Shown piece after piece: positions 34,643 through 39,476 of a DNA stretch of 39,476 bases. The position numbers and the translations under genes are program-made. The notes below the pieces were generated by a model. The model saw only the letters and a list, made by a program, of their open reading frames with translations. It was not told the origin of the DNA and made no database searches. Numbering within the stretch: the first letter of the stretch is position 1; each line of letters starts with the position of its first letter. Origin of the DNA: Candidatus Sulfopaludibacter sp. SbA3 (GTDB lineage: Bacteria > Acidobacteriota > Terriglobia > Bryobacterales > Bryobacteraceae); assembly GCA_945861625.1 (NCBI GenBank), contig CAMAVI010000024.1, positions 1 to 39,476 of the forward strand, read 5' to 3'.

Positions 34643-34690
34643 TGAACTTCATTCCTTGAACCACCAGTATAAAGTTTTCCCGCGAGCAAG

Positions 34691-34722
34691 TATAATGAAG
34701 CCAGCTTTTTCAGAGGAGCCTC
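34691..34722 (+). promoter_or_regulatory. Promoter -10 box and ribosome-binding site of the gamma-glutamyltranspeptidase gene
   Basis: TATAAT (34691-34696) is a perfect -10 box, 26 bp ahead of ATG 34723. AGAGGAG lies a few bases upstream of the ATG. No good -35 is seen at 17 bp. On the opposite strand TATACT (34666-34671) may serve the divergent zinc-ribbon gene. Confidence 0.4.
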
Positions 34723-36549
34723 ATGAAGCCAATGAAAGCAGTATTCGCTCTTGCTCTCGCGGTCACATGTGTCGCGCAGACACGCCGGGAGGAACGGCCT
34801 CTCCGCCAACCGGTACGCGGGGTTCACGGAGCGGTTGCGGCCGGCAGCGAATACGCCACCGAAGCCGGCATGCGGATTTACTATAAAGGCGGCAACGCGG
34901 TGGACGTGGGGGTCACCAGCATGCTGGCGGCGGCCGTCACCGAACTTTCCCACTTTGGCTTTGGCGGTGAAGCGTCGATTCTGATTCGCACCAAGGACGG
35001 GAAAGTACATTCGATCGCGGGGATCGGCGCCATGCCGATGCTGGCTTCCGCGGACACGTTCCGCAAGCGGCCCTTGCAGCCTTTTGAAGTGATGGAGCGC
35101 GAGCCCGGCGGATTGAAGGGAATCATTCCCGGCGCGGGATTGATGCCCGCGCTGGTTCCGGGCATGGTGGACGCCGCGCTGCTGGCGTTGCGCGAATACG
35201 GCACGATGTCCCTGCAGGACGCCATCGCGCCCGCCATTGAGCTTGCGGACGGCTTCTCATTAGATGAGATGCGTGCCAACGCGATTAACTACAGCGCGCC
35301 CTTTTTCAGCGTTTGGCCCACTTCGAAGGCGCACTTCCTGCCTAACGGCAGGCCGGTGCGGGTGGGGGAGATTTTCCGGCAGCCGGACACGGCGCGTACA
35401 TTGCGGTCCATGGCCGAGGCGGAGAAAAAAGCAATCGCCACGGGCGCGTCCCGCCAGGCCGCCATCGACGCGGTTCGCGATTTCTTCTATCGCGGAGAGG
35501 TCGCCCGCAAGATCGATGCGTTCAGCAAGGCCAACGGCGGCTTGCTTCGTTACGAAGATATGGCGGCGTTCAAACTACAGCCGGAAGAGCCTGTCTCGAC
35601 GACGTTCAAGGGCTATCGCGTTTATAAGAACGGCTTTTGGACGCAGGGTCCCGCGATGCTGGAGGCGCTGAATATTCTGGAAGGCTTCGAGGATCAGCCG
35701 CCGTTCAACTCGCCCGCGTACATTCACCGGGTGACGGAAGCGCTCAAGCTGGCGTACGCGGACCGGGATACTTATTACGGCGATCCCAAGTTCAATAGCA
35801 TTCCGGCCGACGTACTGCTTTCCAAGGAATACGCGTCTGAGCGGCGCAAGCTGATCTCGGACAGGGTGTCGATGGACTTCCGTCCGGGAGCCGTCAACGG
35901 CAAGACCGGCCGCCATCCAGCCGAAGACGAGGTCGCCCACGTTACTCTAGATCCGGTCCTGATGGCGCATGACACGACTTGCGTGGACGCCATCGATAAA
36001 GATGGAATCATGTTCACGGCCACGCCTTCGGGCGCGTGGCTGCCCAGCGTGATCGCGGGCGACACCGGCATTCCGTTGAGTGTCCGCGCCCAGAGCTTTG
36101 TCCTGATCCCGGGGCATCCCAATGAACTTGCCCCTGGCAAGCGGCCTCGCATCACCTTGACACCGACGCTGATTACGATGGCCGATGGACGGCCGCTGGC
36201 GGTTCTATCCACGCCGGGTGGCGACAACCAGGAGCAGGGCTTGCTCCAAGTGTTGCTCAATTCGTTGCAATTCCGGATGAACGCGCAGAACGCCATCGAA
36301 GCGCCGCGCTTCGGTACACGGCATCTCGTCTCCAGCTTCGACAACCACGCCTGGATTCGTGGCGATTTGGAACTGGACGAGCGGATCTCGCAAACCACCG
36401 CGGCCGAGCTTTCCAATCGCGGCCACAAGATCAGCTTCACGTCCCGCTACTCGAATGGAACCGCGCCGGTGCTGATCCGCATCCTGGAAGGCGGCGCCAT
36501 TGAAGCAGGCGCCGACCCGTATTACAACCGTTCCGCGCACGCCTGGTGA
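34723..36549 (+). CDS. ggt: Gamma-glutamyltranspeptidase (Ntn hydrolase)
   Basis: Exported enzyme that cleaves or transfers the gamma-glutamyl group of glutathione-like compounds. The 608-aa precursor has a signal peptide (about 1-19), a large-subunit region with VPGMVDAALLALREYGTMSLQDAIAPAIELA, and the self-cleavage site in DTTCVDAIDKDG: Thr418 would become the nucleophile, followed by Thr419. STPGGDNQEQ (oxyanion region) and the EAPRFGTRHL end of the small subunit are present. The usual TTH motif is TTC here, and the glycine-rich substrate loop is FGFGGEAS, so it is a divergent member that may act on something other than glutathione. The stop overlaps the DUF72 start by four bases. Confidence 0.86.
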   Translation: MKPMKAVFALALAVTCVAQTRREERPLRQPVRGVHGAVAAGSEYATEAGMRIYYKGGNAVDVGVTSMLAAAVTELSHFGFGGEASILIRTKDGKVHSIAGIGAMPMLASADTFRKRPLQPFEVMEREPGGLKGIIPGAGLMPALVPGMVDAALLALREYGTMSLQDAIAPAIELADGFSLDEMRANAINYSAPFFSVWPTSKAHFLPNGRPVRVGEIFRQPDTARTLRSMAEAEKKAIATGASRQAAIDAVRDFFYRGEVARKIDAFSKANGGLLRYEDMAAFKLQPEEPVSTTFKGYRVYKNGFWTQGPAMLEALNILEGFEDQPPFNSPAYIHRVTEALKLAYADRDTYYGDPKFNSIPADVLLSKEYASERRKLISDRVSMDFRPGAVNGKTGRHPAEDEVAHVTLDPVLMAHDTTCVDAIDKDGIMFTATPSGAWLPSVIAGDTGIPLSVRAQSFVLIPGHPNELAPGKRPRITLTPTLITMADGRPLAVLSTPGGDNQEQGLLQVLLNSLQFRMNAQNAIEAPRFGTRHLVSSFDNHAWIRGDLELDERISQTTAAELSNRGHKISFTSRYSNGTAPVLIRILEGGAIEAGADPYYNRSAHAW

Positions 36550-37508
36550 TTCCTACATCGCTTCCCCTGTTTGACGAGGCGCCTGGATTCGATCGCGTGG
36601 CGCTGGCGGCCCGCTTACAATCCTTGGCCCGGGAGAAGATCTGGATCGGAACCAGTTCCTGGAAATACGAAGGCTGGCTGGATCAGATCTATACACGCCA
36701 GCGCTATCTGACGCGCGGCAAGCTTTCCAAGAAACGCTTCGAAGCGGAGTGTTTAGCCGAATACGCTGAGACTTTTCCAATTGTGTGCGGCGACTTCTCC
36801 TTTTATCAATTTCCCGCGCCCGAGTACTGGCATCGATTGTTTGCTTCCGCGCCCGCTGGGCTGCTGTTTGCACTCAAGGTGCCGGAAGAAGTGACCGTGG
36901 AAGTCTTCCCCAAGCATCCCCGCTACGGTGCGCGGGCGGGGATGCGGAATGAATCGTTTCTGAACGCCGATGTGTTGAGTGCGCTATTCCTGGAGCCGCT
37001 CACGCCGTATCGGGATCGCATCGGTTCGCTGATTTTCGAATTCGGAGCCCGCGGGACGCCGCCGGGGGAGTTCGTCGGGCAACTCAGCCCCTTTTTAGAT
37101 ACACTGCCTCCGTCGTTCCGCTACGCGGTCGAGATACGCAACCGGACCTATCTGGAAAAGCGATACTTCGATTGCCTCCGCAATTACAATGTCGCGCACG
37201 TGTTCAATGCGTGGACGCGGATGCCCTCGCTGAAGGAGCAGATGGCGATTCCTGGCGCGTTTACGGCCGATTTCACGGTGATGCGGGCGCTCTTGCGCGA
37301 AGGGCGCGCGTACGAGCGGGCAGTGGAGCAGTTTTCCCCGTATGACAAACTACAAGACGAAAATCCCGAGGCGCGGGAAGCCCTGCGGGCGTTGATCCGC
37401 CGCATGCGGGAGGAGCGCCGCGCGGCGATGATCTTCGTCAACAACCGCTTTGAAGGAAATGCGCCCACCACGATCCAGGCGATGGTTGGCTCAGGCGACG
37501 CCGATTGA
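36546..37508 (+). CDS. DUF72 family TIM-barrel protein
   Basis: The 320-aa protein is a DUF72 (YecE-like) member: [12 protein letters not shown] (33-44), [54 protein letters not shown] and a C-terminal [11 protein letters not shown] motif all match the conserved barrel strands. Biochemical function of the family is unknown; the fold suggests a hydrolase or isomerase. GTG at 36546 overlaps the ggt stop by four bases (GTGA), and its own stop overlaps the hrpB TTG in the same way (TTGA), so the three genes are translationally coupled. The family normally has about 240-300 residues, so this one is full length. Confidence 0.87.
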   Translation: MIPTSLPLFDEAPGFDRVALAARLQSLAREKIWIGTSSWKYEGWLDQIYTRQRYLTRGKLSKKRFEAECLAEYAETFPIVCGDFSFYQFPAPEYWHRLFASAPAGLLFALKVPEEVTVEVFPKHPRYGARAGMRNESFLNADVLSALFLEPLTPYRDRIGSLIFEFGARGTPPGEFVGQLSPFLDTLPPSFRYAVEIRNRTYLEKRYFDCLRNYNVAHVFNAWTRMPSLKEQMAIPGAFTADFTVMRALLREGRAYERAVEQFSPYDKLQDENPEAREALRALIRRMREERRAAMIFVNNRFEGNAPTTIQAMVGSGDAD

Positions 37509-39402
37509 CTCCGCTTCCCATCGATAGCCTGCTGCCGGAGATCGTTACCGGGTTGTGCGCGCACAAGAGTATCGTCATTGAGGCCGCGCCGGGGGCGGGG
37601 AAGACCACGCGCGTTCCGCCAGCGCTGTTGCCCTTGGTGAAGGGGGAAGTCCTGGTGCTGGAACCGCGGCGGTTGGCGGTGCGCATGGCCGCTCGCCGGG
37701 TGGCCGCCGAACGCAACGAGCGCGTCGGAGAAACCGTTGGCTATCAGGTCCGTTTCGAAAGTATCGGCGGACCGGACACACGCCTCCGCTTCGTCACTGA
37801 GGGCGTGCTGACGCGGCGGATGCTCGACGATCCTGAACTCAAAGGCGTCGGCGCGGTTGTGCTCGATGAATTTCACGAGCGTCACCTGGACGGCGACCTC
37901 GCGCTGGCGTTGCTGCGGCGATTGCAACAGACGTCGCGGCCGGATCTCCGGCTGGCCGTGATGTCGGCGACGCTCAACGCTGGACCGGTGGCAACGTTTC
38001 TCGGTGATTGCCCGGTCGTACGGTCCGAAGGCCGGCTCTATCACTTACGCATCTCGTATACGCCGCATTCCGCGGCGGAGCTTGAAGATCAGGTCCTCGA
38101 CGCCATCGAAACTCTCTTGCGCGACGGGCTGGATGGTGACGTGCTCGTGTTCCTGCCCGGGGCGGCTGAGATCCGGCGTTCGTCCCGTGCCCTTGCATCA
38201 CTGGCCGCGCGAAACGGATTCGTGGTGCTTCCATTGCACGGTGACCTGTCACCCGCCGAGCAGGATCGTGCGGTTACTCCGGGTCCGCAACGCAAGGTGA
38301 TCCTCTCGACCAACGTTGCGGAGAGTTCCGTGACCATCGACGGAGTCACGGCTGTTATTGATAGCGGTCTGGCGCGTGTTGCGTCCGATTCGCCCTGGAC
38401 CGGCCTGCCCTCGCTGGATGTAAAGCGCATCAGCCAGGCGTCGGCGATCCAGCGCGCGGGACGCGCGGGACGCACGGCTCCGGGACGCGTGATCCGGCTT
38501 TACACTGCCGACGACTTTCATCGCGCCCCCCGGCGGATGTTCCCGAGATTCTGCGCCGCGAACTTTCGCGGATGGTCTTGCAGCTTCGCGCGATGAATGT
38601 AGAGAACCTTGATTGGCTCGACGCGCCTCCCGCGGCCGCGATCGCCGCCGCCAACATCCTGCTCGATCAACTCGATGCATCGCCGCGCATGGCCGAGATG
38701 CCTCTTCCACCGCGCTTGTCGAAGCTGGTGCTGGAGGCAGCGGAGCGCGGTGTTCCGGAGAAAGGCTGCGCCGTTGCGGCAGTACTCAGTGGGGGAGAGC
38801 GAGGTTCACCGGATCTTCTTTCCTTGATCGATTCGCAGTGGCAGCCGCAAACCCAGCACATCCATGACCAACTGCGCAGAAGTGTTCCAGGCCGCGACCG
38901 AAAGGGCGCGGGGGATGAGGCCCTGCTGCGCGCCGTGTTGACGGCCTTCCCGGACCGTGTCGCCCGCCGTCGTCCAGGGTCGAGTGAGGAGTTATTGCTT
39001 TCCGCCGGCGGGTCGGCGCGCTTCCCGGATTGCCGCCATGAAATTGTCGTGGCTCTGGATATCGAACAACGCAAGGACCGGGGTCTTCCTTTGATCCGCC
39101 TCGTCGCCGGGCCCATTGCGCTGGATTGGCTGCTGGATCGTGCAACAGAACGCGTGACACTTGAGTGGAACCGGACGGCCGAGCGCGTCGAGCAGGTCAC
39201 TGCATTGCTGTACGATTCCCTGGTCTTGGATGTGGACCGCGTTCCGTCGCCGCGAACGGAAGCAAGCAGCGCCTTGCTTGTGGAAAAGGCCCTGGAGACC
39301 GATATCGGCCGCTTTGCGGATCGTGATGCCTTAGCAGCCCGTGGTAAAAGTCGAGAAACATCTCCTAAGCATGTGACCGGTGAAATGTTTCAGACGTCAT
39401 AG
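37505..39402 (+). pseudogene. hrpB: ATP-dependent helicase HrpB, frameshifted and truncated
   Basis: DEAH-type helicase of the HrpB family. The first part (TTG 37505 to about 38525) has motif I APGAGKT (28-34), DEFH (121-124), SATL, motif [15 protein letters not shown] and motif [15 protein letters not shown], all intact. At a run of six C (38526-38531) the frame breaks: the remaining HrpB sequence ([18 protein letters not shown], then DWLDAPPAAAI) continues in another frame. One extra base there restores a continuous protein. The helicase-associated region also looks slightly shortened near LDQLDASPRMAEMPL. The C-terminal domain breaks off near 39338, where alien sequence begins, ending at 39402 after about 630 codons against about 800 in the family. 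Either a pseudogene or, for the C run, a sequencing error. Confidence 0.8.
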
Positions 39403-39476
39403 ATAGTATGGCGATGGGCAAGAGCAAACCGAAGCAAGCGGCGCTGTTTTTCAGCGCCCAAGAGATCCCCAAGGCG
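39338..39476 (+). mobile_element. Left end of a possible insertion element in hrpB
   Basis: From about 39338 the hrpB frame encodes sequence unlike the HrpB C-terminal domain (GKSRETSPKHVTGEMFQTS), the base composition drops in G+C, and a new transposase-like frame starts at 39408. The boundary is estimated from loss of similarity; no terminal repeat or target duplication can be confirmed because the right end is missing. Confidence 0.35.
39408..39476 (+). CDS. 5' fragment of a possible transposase gene
   Basis: An open frame from ATG 39408 (or 39414) to the end of the window gives 23 residues: Lys-rich MAMGKSKPKQAALFF then SAQEIPKA. The MGK-basic start followed by an aromatic stretch and a xxLPxx-type motif resembles the N terminus of transposases I remember from IS1182/IS5-like elements, but this is too short for a firm call. 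Its position immediately after the point where hrpB loses similarity supports an insertion element starting near 39338. The other end is outside the window. Confidence 0.35.
   Translation, partial: MAMGKSKPKQAALFFSAQEIPKA

Overview
The window is high-GC, tightly packed bacterial chromosome. Gene content suggests a soil acidobacterium, possibly close to the Solibacter/Bryobacter group: a secretin with a C-terminal cohesin-like domain and paired pseudopilins, a secreted kelch propeller, a bacillithiol-type deacetylase, a divergent YchF-like GTPase and many exported propeller or oxidoreductase proteins. This placement is an inference from gene content; no rRNA gene is present.

Layout. 1-1623: 15-bp tandem repeats and a malonyl-CoA decarboxylase gene on the minus strand. 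1687-7385 (+): a promoter and a terminator-like leader hairpin, then rimP-nusA-infB-DUF503 and a lone HicB-like gene where rbfA would be expected. 7423-11125 (-): a secreted seven-bladed kelch protein with a G12 tract in its leader, and RNase E/G with a long insertion in its S1 domain. 11446-17568 (-): the rod-shape cluster mreB-mreC-mreD-mrdA-rodA, with a small zinc-ribbon-like gene between mrdA and rodA. 17690-20553: an exported YVTN-type propeller protein (+) converging on modC-modB (-), with no modA. 20691-23849 (+): a Tat-exported FMN alpha-hydroxyacid dehydrogenase carrying a CxxCH motif, an SHS-type lactate permease and a secreted LPMO-like His-brace protein. 23860-27012 (-): secretin and two GspG-like pseudopilins. 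27096-31830 (+): smpB, pepA, bshB1-like, moxR and a YchF-like GTPase. 31793-34642 (-): a 54-aa zinc-ribbon protein missed by ordinary ORF calling, dinB-like, a SPOR protein and lnt. 34723-39476 (+): gamma-glutamyltranspeptidase, DUF72, an hrpB helicase broken by a frameshift and a truncated end, and the start of what may be a transposase.

Functionally, most of the window is housekeeping: translation and transcription factors, cell elongation, trans-translation and lipoprotein maturation. The accessory parts are the lactate/copper-protein block, the kelch gene, the small Cys-rich genes and the decayed hrpB end. The candidates I consider most novel are the exported FMN dehydrogenase (CxxCH) next to a His-brace copper-protein candidate, the homopolymer tract before the kelch gene, and the two small zinc-ribbon proteins. 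No tRNA, rRNA, CRISPR array or phage module was seen.
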